In this document: piece by piece, positions 24,224 to 35,713 of the stretch
Position numbering within the stretch: position 1 is the stretch's first letter
Layout of the letters: each line of letters starts with the position of its first letter
Position numbers and translations under genes: made by a program
Assembly: GCA_037178975.1 (NCBI GenBank)
Contig: JASJZH010000004.1
Location: forward strand, 3,348,001 to 3,412,000
Direction: 5' to 3'
Source: Oscheius tipulae
Taxonomy: Eukaryota; Nematoda; Chromadorea; Rhabditida; Rhabditidae
Length of the DNA: 64,000 bases
The notes under the pieces: model-generated
What the model was told of the DNA's origin: nothing
Seen by the model: the letters and a program-made list of their open reading frames with translations, nothing else
The model's database searches: none

Positions 24224-25995
24224 ATGCTAGATCGCTGGCCGCCTTCCTGTACCATGGATCGCTATGTGACCAAGACGGAGGAACTAGACGATTACCCCAT
24301 GTACTCAGGTATCATTCTCCCTTATACACATGACAATTGGAATCCAGTGAACACGAGTCCTTCCACCTCGGTGGCTGGAGACCATGGTGGGCCAGGGCCC
24401 AAGCTTGTCTGTGATGTTTGTGGAGACGTCGCCTATGGCAAACACTACGGCATCAATGTGAGTCGAGACGAATCTCTTTTAAATGTTCACCTTTTCAGGC
24501 TTGTAATGGATGCAAGGGCTTCTTTAGACGGAGGTGGGTATTATACTTGTTCGACTCGACTCAACTCGATTCCGTGTCGGACTCGACTCGATCTGGCTTC
24601 GAGTCCGGTTCAAGTCCGACTCGAGTCGACTACTATCTAAACAGTCCAATTGAATGAGGTTTAGTGTGTGGAGTAGACGACAATACTCCTGTCGCTTTGG
24701 CGGAGACTGTCCAGTGATCAAGGAACATCGAAATGTTTGTAGGAGCTGTCGCTTGAAAAAGTGCTTCGAAGTAGGGATGAATCCGGATTGTAAGTCGATC
24801 AAAAGTTTCTATTCCTAAATTATATTCAGCTGTTCAAAACGAGCGGGATCGGAACGTCAAAGGCGGGCCCGGAGGCCTAGGCAAGCGGAAAAAACCTTGT
24901 ACAGACACGATGGAGGCGGAAGTTCAGACGGAGAAGGAGACTCCTTTCTCGGATGTTCATATCAAGAGGGAGACTGTGTCTCCGTCAGAAGAACTGCCAA
25001 GTCCCTGTTCTTTGGATGTGCATGGACTGCCAGAAATGCTCATGACTCTAGAGAATAATGTGAGTCAATATAACACTCAAGAAGACAAGTCTTATAGGTC
25101 TTCTACCACACTCCAATCGAAGCGGATTACTCGATTGGAGCGACAAAGATGCACCTGTCTCTGCCCTTCGAGGTGGTCTTTAGACGTCCCGTTCTCATTA
25201 GTCCACGTTATCCAATGCGCTTCGCAGCCGACCGAATCTGTACTCCTGAAGATCTCATTAATGGTAGACAATTTGTTGTGATTGCTTGAACCAGACTCTT
25301 TCCAGGTTGGAGAAGACACTTCATTTATTTCGCTGATTGGTGTCGCAATTTGGACGACTTTAATCAGTTGAACGAAGCCGATCAAGACGTGTTAGCCCGA
25401 AGACGAATACACTTCCACTACTGGCTATCAAACGCATATTACTCCGTGAAAGCCAACGTCCCGGGACTCTGCTCTCCTAACGGAGCCTACCATCCCTTCA
25501 ACACAAAAGAGGCCCATCCCAGTATGACCGAGTTCTACAAAGACTGTACTCCTCGTCTCTTGAACTACATCATGGGCCCAATGAAGGCAATGTCAATGGA
25601 TGACATTGAATTCGTTCTCTTGAAGGCTATCGTCTTTTTCGCTGAAGGCAAGACTTTAGCACAGAAATTTAATCAGCTAGGTTCAGATCACGGACTATCG
25701 ACAGACGGGAAAAGAGCAGTGAGTCGATGCAGGGAAAGATATCTCAGTGCTCTCTATCTCTACGTTCGAAGAAAGTCCGATTCAGCGTTCATGGCCACTT
25801 GTCGAGTCGCCCGTTTTATGGTCATGCTCAGTGCGATCACTGTGAGTTGTTCTCGTTTATTGTAATAACTGTAATCTTCAGAGCCTGACTCACATGATGA
25901 ACGAGACCATTGAATCTCAGGCATTAAGCAATGAGATCGGATCTGGCATCTTGCCCGGATCGATGGATCTGAAAGAGGAATTCTGTTACAAATAA
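24224..25995 (+). CDS. HNF4-type nuclear hormone receptor
   Basis: Ligand-regulated transcription factor. Finger 1 reads [14 protein letters not shown] and is completed after an intron by [12 protein letters not shown] (P-box CNGCKG). Finger 2 reads [20 protein letters not shown] then [13 protein letters not shown], followed by SVQNERDRN, the HNF4-style extension. A linker with [14 protein letters not shown] leads to the ligand-binding domain. That domain starts near [20 protein letters not shown] and includes [19 protein letters not shown], a helix 3-5 signature. It ends [10 protein letters not shown]. About 465 aa spliced. The start at 24224 (MLDRWPPSC) lies right after gattccag; a second Met is ten codons in. 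It belongs to the HNF4-derived group expanded in nematodes; the exact orthologue is not resolved. Confidence 0.9.
24549..24635. repeat. GACTCGA-type short repeat patch (copy 2), in intron
   Basis: Lies inside the receptor intron separating FFRR from SVWSRRQ (about 24537-24664). Composed of repeated GACTCGACTC / CGAGTCCGG units and ends in ACTCGAGTCGAC, with GGTTCAAGTCC resembling a tRNA B-box. This intron is over twice the typical length because of the patch. Related to the patch near 15365-15425. Confidence 0.6.
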
Positions 25996-26141
25996 TCTCA
26001 GTTCTCGCATATCCCGAAGTTTCCGCGAAAATTTTTCATCATTTTCTGTACAAATGTGAAAATAGAAAGGAAGAAGATATAAAGAGTTATATAACTTTTT
26101 TATTATTTTACATTGAATGATATGGTACAGCAACAATAATT

Positions 26142-28071
26142 TCAAACCCGTTTTCCAAAAAGCCATTTCGTAAGGGTGTAGATGGATCCGAACAATGGAA
26201 GAAGAGTTGGGAGCATGATGGGTAAATAGACGGCTACTTTCTGGTCTTGAGGGAAGTAAAGAAGAGCAAGCAGCGATTTGTGCGAGACCGCTTCATCGGC
26301 CAGTCGACGTCCTTCTTTCACCTGAATACAGGTTTATTCACAATTCGGAGTAACTGTACCTTGGCGAGAGCGTACTTGACCGACTGCAGAGACACAGCAT
26401 CCTCGATCAATTCCAACGAGTTTCGCACTCGATCAGCCACATCCTGTTCAATCGAAATTGTGCTGATTTTCTCCGTCAACGCCTAAAATCATATAGAGAA
26501 ATGAGTTATTTGGTAGATTACCTTAAGAGTGGCGACGTTTGTGATTGCCCGCATAGTGTTGTCAACGATAGCCCGCATTCGGAGTCGGGTCAACTCCCAA
26601 TCGGCCAACGGAACAGGATGTCTTTTCCATCCACTCGTCAATTCCGAATCTATGCCCAACAGCACACGAAGAGAAGCAATTACTCGAGCAGGAGTGTGTT
26701 CGTTCCGGGGAATCACCGCTCCCCAAGCAGCAGCTACAGCTCCACGACTGTCATCACCCTAAACGTATGTTTAATGGTTAGTAGAAAAGGGAACATACGT
26801 ATTGGTCGAGAAGAATCACCTCTTTGTCGACTTCCAGAATAGTAAATCGAAGGAGAGGATGTTCCGATTCGACAGTTTGCATCTGATCATCGATCTGGAT
26901 TGTAAGCCTTTCCATTCCCGAATGAGTCAATGTCCATCGGTCCTGAACGTCTTTTTCCAGGTAAGCCGAGACGTCGAAGTCCCAAAGATGTTCAGAGCTG
27001 ATCTGAAACATAGTTTTTCATAAGTGGCAAAAGGAGAAACCTCGAGATAAGTTGAGTCGACGACCTTCTTTGCAAATTTGTTGAAAACGTGATGAAGATG
27101 TTGGTCCGATCGATTACGACGCGGAGAGTCGTTGTCATGCAGATATACCACTTGAACCACGTAGTTCATCGACAACGGAGCAGAATCCCAGACCAGACGT
27201 TTCTGGAAGAGCGTTGTTCAGAAACATAAGTACATTACCTGATGAGAGAGAGGAAGAGTAGCGATTTGCCAAGGTTGCATCCGCTGTTTTAGGTCTCGCT
27301 TGATAATAACATTGAGATGCGGAACATCGACGAGTACTTCGAAAATGAGCTCCTTTAATCGATTCGTCAGCTTGGATTCGGGTTCATCTGTCCATTGGAT
27401 AAATGACCACGAATTACCGCCAAGGAAAACATTTGTTGCGGAAAAGTGAGGCCATTGAGTCGATGGAACTAGTGCAACTTGTACTGTAAGCGAATCTGAC
27501 ACAGATGAACCGATTTCGAGCTGGGACAGCTCTCTGCAAATTATCTTTTGTTCTTCAAACCGAAAAAGTATACTTGACACCTCCGTTAACAAACTCCCAC
27601 GTGATAGAAAGTGGTTGCTGCACGTCCTCCTTCTCAAGAAAATCAATTAGTTCTTCGGAAACGGGTACAAGTTTTGGCAGAAGTTGCTGGTCCGTCACGG
27701 CTAAAACGAACCTGAAAATTAAGCAAATGTCAAGATAAAAGACTGGACTGACTTGATATGCAGAGGAATACTGAAGTTTTTATTGAAAACGGGGAATTCG
27801 GCTCTTGGAACTTTTGTCGTCGAATACCAAAGAGGACCACCGAGACCGAAAACTATGAGAATGAAGGTTAGAGCCGCGGCATGACGATAAGGTTCTTGTA
27901 AGCGAAGATGTTCACGAAAAGGTTCCTAGACAAAGGCCCATCAAAACTCTAAAAACAGGAACAAACCGGCAAAGTGTCTATGACTTCTTGAATATTTTTG
28001 GGACCTGGTGGTTGTGGAGCACTCTTTATGCCCAGAAATATGAGAATATCGTCAATCCTTGGGGTTGGCAT
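26142..28071 (-). CDS. pigs-1: PIG-S, GPI transamidase subunit
   Basis: Subunit of the ER GPI transamidase, which attaches GPI anchors to proteins. An N-terminal membrane segment AAALTFILIVFGLGGPLWYS precedes the luminal domain. Conserved landmarks are VPRAEFPVFNKNFSIPLHIK, LVPSTQWPHFSATNVFLGG and PLLRFTILEV. Later come WGAVIPRNEHTPARVIASLR and the C-terminal segment LLALLYFPQDQKVAVYLPIM followed by LPTLLPLFGSIYTL, ending TKWLFGKRV. Two terminal membrane helices with a luminal middle fit PIG-S. The start at 28071 (MPTPRIDDILIFLG) follows a gtacgt...tgtacag intron that would lie in the leader. A minus-strand AATAAA lies at about 26100. It probably follows the tetraspanin in one transcript. The symbol is by orthology only. 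Confidence 0.92.
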
Positions 28072-28400
28072 CAAGTTCTGTACATGTTTGTTAGTGTAAT
28101 GGACAAATTTAGGTAACAACAACAGGACAACTATTACGTACCAGTTAAGAAGAGTGAAGAATGAGAATTCATTGTGACAATACGAAAAATACAGATTACG
28201 AAACAGTATGGACATAATGAAAATACCAGCAAAGTTAACAACCAACTATGCGTAGAGGAGAGGCACTGATTGGGGGAAAGATATTGGGAAGCAGTTGGAA
28301 TGAGAGGACAATGACAACTCCGTGGATTTGATGTAAAACTGAATACTGAAAGGCGGCAAAATGCAAGATTGAGCACCGGGAGACACTTGTGGTAAAGAAA
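28072..28400 (-). other. Spacer between tetraspanin and PIG-S
   Basis: A 329-bp spacer with tracts encoding very hydrophobic peptides in two frames (such as LHQIHGVVIVLSFQLLPNIF and FFTLLNWYVIVVLLLLP). It contains a strong acceptor (gcctttcag, about 28352) and a donor/acceptor pair (gtacgt...gtacag) just before the PIG-S ATG. I could not build a continuous frame into PIG-S. It may be a leader with a UTR intron or a tiny unrecognised membrane-protein gene. Confidence 0.35.
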
Positions 28401-29701
28401 CTAGTGCGTGTAGATCCATTTGGCTCGTTGGGCAAGAATGTCGCTTTTGAGATTCTGTGCGAAGCAGATGCCGAGAATCTGAATTCGAAACTTGCTCAAC
28501 GAAAAAATAACAAAATTACTTGAATGACGGCAATTATGACCAGTATAACACCGACGAGAAACACGTTATTGTTGAGCCAAAGTTGTAGTTTTGGGAGACA
28601 GCCATCAGAATAGATGGCTGATGAGGATGCTGCTGCTAATCCTCCCAAATCCTTAAGGCGAATGCCATGTCCGCAATAGTAATTCTTGAAGTCTTTCTGA
28701 CTGCCATTAATACAGCAGGAAAACGGAACACCGCCGGCTTCCGGCGAGGCTACCTAATTTGACAATGGGTATTCATTACAAAAATGAAGTCTTACGTCTC
28801 TGGCGGCGATTGAGAAGTATGTGTTTTTGTCCCAATCATCCGCTCCGTTGATACCACAACAATGCCATTTTTCCTGCATTGTATCGATGAGAACTTGTAA
28901 ATCAGGATCATCGCGGTATCCGACTACCTAAATAGAATTCATTTGAACGGAGATAGAGAATTATATACCACGTCGTTGAGTAGATTTCTGACATAGTTAT
29001 CGAGGTGATCTCGACACATGTATGCGTAAACGGCTGCTGCAAACTCTAGCAGGAGAAGTAGGCCGAGAAGGGTGGAATAGAAAGCAAGGAAGGACGTATT
29101 TTCTCGAAGAGAACCAACACAACCACTGAATCCTGAAAATCTTTTGTAAAGTGTACACAAACAACTAGCCTATGATGAATGTGATAAGGCCAACAAGTAG
29201 AAGGAGCCATGTTGGATCGAGGTAGAATTTAGAGACCTAAACAAAGGGTTAAAAACCAAACAAAGAGGTGACTCACCTTGTTTAGATAGCTATAAATGTT
29301 GTTCTTCTCAATTTGTGCCCAAACACCGATGAGTAACAGGGCGAATCCGATGAGAAAAAACATCACATTGAAGCCGAAGACGGTGTACTTTACACAGCAG
29401 CTAATTTCAGATTCTCCTCCGGCTCCAGGAGCGTATCTTGTCGTCTAGACCAACTGAGTTCGAAAAAGTACAAAATAAAACTAACCGAATGCCGGGCGAC
29501 CCGCTGAGCAGCCGGCCGGCGGCCCTGAGGACGCTGCCGTGCATTCATCAACTGTTGTTCTTCCAAAATGCGAGAAATTTCTGCAGGATTAACTGAAAAA
29601 AAGAGAAAATAAAGAGATACATGAAGAATGGAAACACCAGTGTCCATAATAACTTTGCAAATTTTGATGGGACTGGGTATACTCCCGGCGGTTGTGTTCA
29701 T
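28401..29701 (-). CDS. tsp-14: Tetraspanin, TspanC8-like
   Basis: Four-pass membrane organiser. Start MNTTAGSIPSPIKICKVIMD, a Gln/Arg-rich cytoplasmic N-terminus (QRPQGRRPAAQRVARHS), then TM1 VKYTVFGFNVMFFLIGFALL with ISCC just before it. FSGCVGSLRENTSFLAFYS is the TM2-3 turn. The large loop has KWHCCGINGADDW, VPFSCC, NYYCGHG and DGCLPKLQLWL, giving six loop Cys. The C-terminus LGICFAQNLKSDILAQRAKW closely resembles the TspanC8 (Tspan5/17/14) ending. TspanC8 proteins normally have eight loop Cys and escort the ADAM10 protease; here the Cys before VPFSCC is replaced (EAGGVPFSCC). The gene symbol is tentative. Confidence 0.88.
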
Positions 29702-29911
29702 GAAGATAAGCAGATCAAAAAAAGTGAAATGAGGTGAGAAAAAGCAAATGTGTTAAAGATGAGACGGCTCATCCAATTTCGGTTGTGCACGTTTTTCTCG
29801 CAGCACATGGCATCTTCGCGCCAAGAATCCGGTCACGACGGCTGTTCAAATTTGCTCGTCATTGTCTTTTTTTTCCTGTTTTCCTATACAATCTGTAGCA
29901 AAATGTTTCAG

Positions 29912-30521
<610 letters not shown>

Positions 30522-30724
30522 TTGTATCGTTTTTATTGTTATTCACATTGTTTTAGTTATGAAGTTTGTTCAGGTAATCTTTTTGATAGTTGAACTTGAT
30601 CAAAAACGAGCGAAGCCCGAGTTTTTTTTATTGTGAAAGCAGCTAGAGAAAGGCTGAAACTTTATTTGTGTGGCAATAGTGGGAAATGACTGAAAGACTT
30701 GTACAAGAAATGCGCAACCTGTAT

Positions 30725-31291
30725 TCATAAATCACTGCTCTTCGAGCCAGTTTTCAATGCTTCTTCTCCCTCTTTTCGCGTCATGGGTTCGACGACGTAG
30801 ACCAGTAAATAGGTGCACAAGAATCCCATCAATGCCATCATGGTGAAGAAGGCTAGAGTTGCTATCCTCACTCCGTCTCTGAACAGACTCTTTCGTTTTC
30901 TCATAACATCTCTTACTTACTCTTCGCCCTCGTCGGTTTGATTTTCTCCTCCCAACGAAACGACTCGTCTGTTTCCTCTCCTCTCATTTTGAAACTGCGA
31001 ATAGGCTCTTGAACTATTAAGAATGTGTACTCTTACCTCCATGAAGATAGTTTTAGGGGCCGAATCATAAGTGTCTCCTGGTCTTCTCATTCGTTCCATT
31101 CTTGCTATGACTTTGTCTGCGTGAACTCGTGCCAGGTCGGTTGGAATTGGGGAAAAGTCCTTCAAAGACCGATTCAGATAAATGAAACAGGACGAGTACT
31201 TTGTTTTCCCAGGGATATCTGGTCTCAGCCGACACGAAGAAGGGTCTCTCCTTCTCATTTGACGCAAGGGAACTACTGCTCGACGGTTCAT
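30725..31291 (-). CDS. Small single-pass membrane protein, uncharacterised
   Basis: Start MNRRAVVPLRQMRRRDPSSC is strongly basic and could be a mitochondrial presequence. A soluble middle follows (DFSPIPTDLARVHADKVIAR, DTYDSAPKTIFME). An intron of about 43 nt leads to an acidic stretch (VVSLGGENQTDEGE). A very short intron (~33 nt, gtaagtaag...gaaagag) joins it to LFRDGVRIATLAFFTMMALM, then GFLCTYLLVYVVEPM, one membrane helix, ending KTGSKSSDL. About 163 aa. Size, basic start and single helix would suit a small mitochondrial inner-membrane protein, but this is inference; I do not recognise the family. Confidence 0.6.
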
Positions 31292-31897
31292 TTTCCTGAG
31301 CACAATGTTTTATGGGTCAAGCATGAGACAAACCATCATTATGAGTCGGATTCAATAGCTTATACGACTGCTGCTCCCGTAGCCTATTCTGAATGATATT
31401 TGAATGGATATGTTCCAAAAAGAATCAAGAGCTTGATATCGATTGCCAATAGACTCTTTCAAAAGGACAAGTGTCTCGGGTATTGTATCTACTCTCGACT
31501 GGATTCTTTTTATAAAATGAATAGGACAGAGACAGACAGTTGAGTAAGGCGTTCTCTACGGTCTTACCTGATATATAAATAATTAAAATGGCGAGTCTGC
31601 TATCCATTAGCTATGGGGCCGTCTTACTGGAGGCCCTTTAAAAGGCGCCAAAATATTATTTTCGGATGAGCAGATCAGATGGTCTTATTCAGATGTTTTC
31701 CGTTTAAAACAACTGGTTTATTTCTTTGTTCAAAGTCGCATTGATCTAGATATCACTTCCTATGCTCGGAAAACGAAGGAATTGGTTTGGTCCCACTCCT
31801 CAATCCCGAGGGTATAGGTCAAATATCGATTGCTACCCAGCTGCATCGCTTCCATCAGACTTTTGAAAAGTCGACTGTTTTCTATCAGTTCATTCAG

Positions 31898-33384
31898 ATG
31901 ACCGCCATGGAAGACATCTTCGATCAGGTCCAGGCTCCGAGCTGGGCTGAGACTCTTCTGTCCGCTGGCAACGACTTCGATGAGGACGAGGACACTTTCT
32001 TCCGTGAGTCATTACATACAAACCTGAATAGAAAATTCTTTCAGCTCAACCAGAAGCCGGAGATGAGATCGCAGCCATAGAGGAGGTCACTGTTCAAATG
32101 ACTCAGTTGACTGTCGTTAATCCGCCGGTTGAGGATCCGGAAGACCTTTCGAGAATGGCCATGTTTGGAAACAAGCGGGAGGTCAAAAGAAGAAGTCAGA
32201 TCAGAAAAGAACAGGAGGCAGTCAAACCAGAAACTCTGGCTCCGTCTCGTCCAACTCCTCGAGTTTCTTCCTTTCCTCGTCCCGTCTCCCGATCTTCTTC
32301 CATTCCTCGCGCACCCAGGTAACAGTATTTTGGAAAAAAAAAATCAATACTGGTTCAGTGTCACGCGCACAAGTATCTCTTCCACTCCAAAGACTACCGC
32401 TCCTACTGATCCAAGGTCTACAGGACTTCGCGCCGGACCCGTCACTCGATCTCAAACTCGCTCCGTTACGTAGGTTCCATTCAGTCGCAGAGAAGATTCT
32501 CATTTTCAGAGGAACTACACCTGCCCCAGTGGTAGTCGAACGTCGTAGTCGGGACATGGGTCGAAATGCCTCGACTGGCAACCGATCCACACAGCCCAGT
32601 CCCACGCCCAATCAAATTGACTTCAACCAAGCTCTGACCCGTCGAGCTGGCAGTTTCGGAGACGGAGTTCGAACTCCCTTGGCTGCTCCCAGACAGCCCA
32701 GAGCCATTCCAGCTCCTCGTCCTCCGTCGGTTACTCGCGTCGCTCCAACGCCAGTTTCTCGACCAGTTCCGCCAGTCTCCAAGCCGAACCCGATCAATCG
32801 TGTTCGCGTTCCAGTAACTGTGGTTAAGTCTCCGAAGATGGCATTTGGATCAGCTGTCCGACCCGTAAGACACCGCTGAATTCTAATGTAACCGCCTTTC
32901 AGAAGCCTCAGACTACTCGTAAGAGTGTGATTCAAGACCGAACTATTGCTACTAAGCCGGTGCCTCTCCGCGTTTATCCCTCTCCTTCGGTAGATACCCT
33001 TCAAGTTTCATAAAAATTTTCTTATTTCAGGGTTCAACTCCTGCTAAAGGTCTCACATACCCAAGAACACCTGTAGTTGCAAAGAGAGCCTCCTCAGTCA
33101 CTAGGGCTCCCGCAGTTCAGGTTCAGTCAGCACCGAAGACGACTGAAAGGAAGGTGCTGAAGGCCCGCGATATTCAGGGAATGGTCGACCGATTGTCCAA
33201 ACCGAAGGCTTCTGTTGTTCGCCCACCAACTGCTTCCACTCCAAAGCGTACAATTCCAAACACCTATACACATGGAATCAACACAACTCGGGCTATCGTC
33301 CGAAGCCGCTCGAACTCTCGTCCTCCGAGTCAGAACAGTACTGTTCGTAACGAGAATATCGAGGCTCTTCCAGCTGCCCAGTGA
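31898..33384 (+). CDS. Basic Ser/Pro/Arg-rich protein with acidic N-terminus
   Basis: Start MTAMEDIFDQVQAPSWAETL follows cattcag; a second Met is three codons in. The first ~40 residues are acidic with aromatic anchors (DFDEDEDTFF). The remainder is disordered and basic, with many SR, RP and TP sites (SFPRPVSRSSSIPRAP, TPKRTIPNTYTHGINTT). It ends RNENIEALPAAQ. At least five short introns; about 430 aa spliced. The pattern of an acidic aromatic N-terminus followed by a basic disordered body is reminiscent of TPX2/TPXL-1 Aurora-A activators or other spindle proteins. I cannot align it by eye and assign no function. Confidence 0.7.
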
Positions 33385-33561
33385 TTTGTTGCAATACTTT
33401 ACTTGTTTCGGGTTATAAATTGTTTTCACACTACTCTTCTTCTTCCAACTCGTTCCGTTTCCCGCGCATTTTTAGTTCCCCGTAACTCGAGCGGCAGCAA
33501 AAAATTGAACTTTTCTCCATGGCAAAGTTAGGTTTTCTCTATTTCAATTTTCAGCTTTGCG

Positions 33562-34025
33562 ATGGCTTCAACTCAGCGAGGAAGGCTAGTAAAAGTGCAG
33601 ACGAAATCTGCCAATACAAGTCGTCGAAAGAATAAGTCTCCCGTTGAGCCAGTAAGAATCCAATACGATTCTTCAACAAAACTCTCAACCACAGGCTACG
33701 ATAACTCTGACAGAGTGACCAGGATTCCAGGAATGCGTCCAGGAGCGAGCCAGATTAGCGGTGCCAGAAGTACGTTTCCATTTTATTTGGATCATTTTTT
33801 AAAGTGTCTTCGCCATTAGATCAAGTTTTTCAGTTGGATGTATGTTGGTGAACATGATGAGGCGACATAAAAATCCACAAATCCTTGCACAGGAAACGAA
33901 GACATTCAAAGAGTTAAAATCAGCAAGCAGAATGGCGGAAATTTACTCCGCTGATGAAGTTAGTGCCCCTAGATTTCAAACTGATCTCCTTTTAGGAAAT
34001 GCAAGACTTGTTCTTGAAGAATTAG
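33562..34025 (+). CDS. Small basic protein, uncharacterised
   Basis: Three exons: MASTQRGRLVKVQTKSANTS to SQISGAR, then after gtacgt...tttttcag IGCMLVNMMRRHKNPQILAQ, and after a ~37-nt intron EMQDLFLKN. About 121 aa. The N-terminal half is basic and low complexity, and the second half is helical (ETKFKELKSASRMAEIYS-like). AATAAA occurs at about 34167. No known domain. It lies 178 bp downstream of the preceding plus-strand gene with its own cttttctc-rich upstream tract, so it could be the second gene of an operon. Confidence 0.55.
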
Positions 34026-34334
34026 GATGGAAATCGGCTAGAAATGCAAGAACAATTCTCTGATTTCTAGGAAACAGCACGAGACGCTGTATGTAGATAT
34101 ATTAGATATATCTTCCCCCAAACGAATAACGTTCTTTCCGCTTTCGATTGTTCCTCCTGGTTGATTAATAAAAGCTGTTATCGGTCTGAAATGTTCAACT
34201 GCACTGCTTAAAGTCTCTTTGTAAGTTGCGCTGCGTAACTGTGGCAGAGGGCTCCGAGAATCTAACCGTTTACTTGAGTCAAGGGTATCCTTATTAGATT
34301 TGAAAGAGTTCGAACTGGGCAAGAGATCGTAACC

Positions 34335-34544
34335 TTACAAGAGGGAGTCACGACCGTCATGGAACTGTTTGACTGCTGAGCCATTCTTCTTTGTCGTTTT
34401 CAACATCGGGAATACTCGCATACGACTCGGAATAAGCTGAAGAAGCTGGTAGACTTCATAGATGGGCAGTAAGTGGTGTATGATTTTAAATGTTTTATAC
34501 CGTGCGATGAGGAATTGTGAACCCACTACTCGTACTACAGCCAT
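34335..34544 (-). CDS. Possible small protein downstream of RCE1
   Basis: A 69-codon frame, MAVVRVVGSQFLIARYKTFK ... FHDGRDSLL, starts 98 bp after the RCE1 stop on the same strand, the usual spacing in worm operons. The middle (HHLLPIYEVYQLLQLIPSRM) is hydrophobic and helical. Another 94-codon minus frame (34038-34322) follows and might be a later exon, but I found no clean splice between them. No family recognised; it could equally be 3' UTR. Confidence 0.3.
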   Translation of the reverse strand: MAVVRVVGSQFLIARYKTFKIIHHLLPIYEVYQLLQLIPSRMRVFPMLKTTKKNGSAVKQFHDGRDSLL

Positions 34545-34642
34545 TACTGAATTTCACACCTGTCAAATGGTGAGAAATCAGAGTCGGAACGTATAAAAGC
34601 TTCAGTGAATAAAATGAACACGTATATTCGCAAGAACATAAG

Positions 34643-35613
34643 TCATACGAAAAGCTTCGTGTCCGTGAGCGGACCAACAGTTATGGCGAATCCGACAATT
34701 CCAATAATAAAAGATCCCCAGATGACCCGGCGCTGCCATTGCTGCGGAAAGTTCTCTGTAAAAAGCTTTAGTAACAAAGTAAATGAACTGACCGATTTCA
34801 CCAAATAAGGGAAGACCGCAGACGTTGCAAATAGCGTGAGTGAGGATGGGAGCAATTATGCTTTTCGTTGAAAGAAGTAAATACGTCGCATAGGCACCGA
34901 ACACATACGTATATCCGAGTTGGAAGGCTAAAAAATTGAATGTGACGGAAATATTGGAATCAACTTCTTCTCAAAACTGCTCGTCGGAGAGTGTAGCCGT
35001 ATCTGATATCGCTGGCGATGTGATGGAGATGCGCAAGACCAAAAAACATCGGTGCGATGAAGATTGTTTGCCATTTGGATAGACAGGAAGCCACGAGAGA
35101 GGCAGTACATGCTCGAAAAACGATTTCTTCAGTGATTGGAGCGAGGGCAACATCACGAATCCAAGCCATATCAGAGACGCAGTTTTTCCAGTAAGTGAGC
35201 TCTGAAAGGTTTGGCGTGTAAGGAAGATAAAAAAAAAACGCACGAAATAAGTTGCTAAACTGTCCATCAAAATAGAACAGAACAAACTGGCCGGTATAGA
35301 GTAGAAGAACTGGAATGGCAGGATACAGAGCAGCTGCGAGCATTTTATCCGAACGAAATCCCATCACTTCCCAGTCACCATTGAGAACTCGGGAGGTTAG
35401 GGTCACTGATATTGCACTGGTTACTACGCCAGCACATATTCGTCTCCGAATATTGTCGGGCAGATTCCTGTCGATTCCATTCCAGTCGAAAAGTACCACC
35501 AATCCAACATAGCAGATGGGACAAAATGCCGCGAGAAAGTACTTTTCCTCACATGACATCTGATTCTGAAAGGCTGAGGTGGCTGAACTCAACTTCTCGA
35601 AGAAACGGTACAA
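34643..35613 (-). CDS. fce-2: RCE1 CAAX prenyl endopeptidase
   Basis: ER membrane protease that removes the last three residues of prenylated CAAX proteins such as Ras. Family signatures are APITEEIVFRACTASLVASC (catalytic EE..R motif), FFGLAHLHHIASDIRYG (F..H...H) and the last motif THAICNVCGLP (H..CN). Between them come FQLGYTYVFGAYATYLLLST and several membrane helices (MLAAALYPAIPVLLLYTGQ). About 275 aa spliced, normal for RCE1. It ends in a membrane helix (GSFIIGIVGFAITVG) and TDTKLFV. The start at 35613 lies 100 bp after the stop of the upstream phosphoesterase gene, a typical operon gap. The symbol is by analogy with C. elegans. Confidence 0.92.
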
Positions 35614-35713
35614 GCCAATGGTAATTCACCGCTTCGAAACATATATCACCAATTAAATACAAAACTATATTTTACGATTATAATTGTGATTAGAATCATG
35701 TACCCGTAACTGC

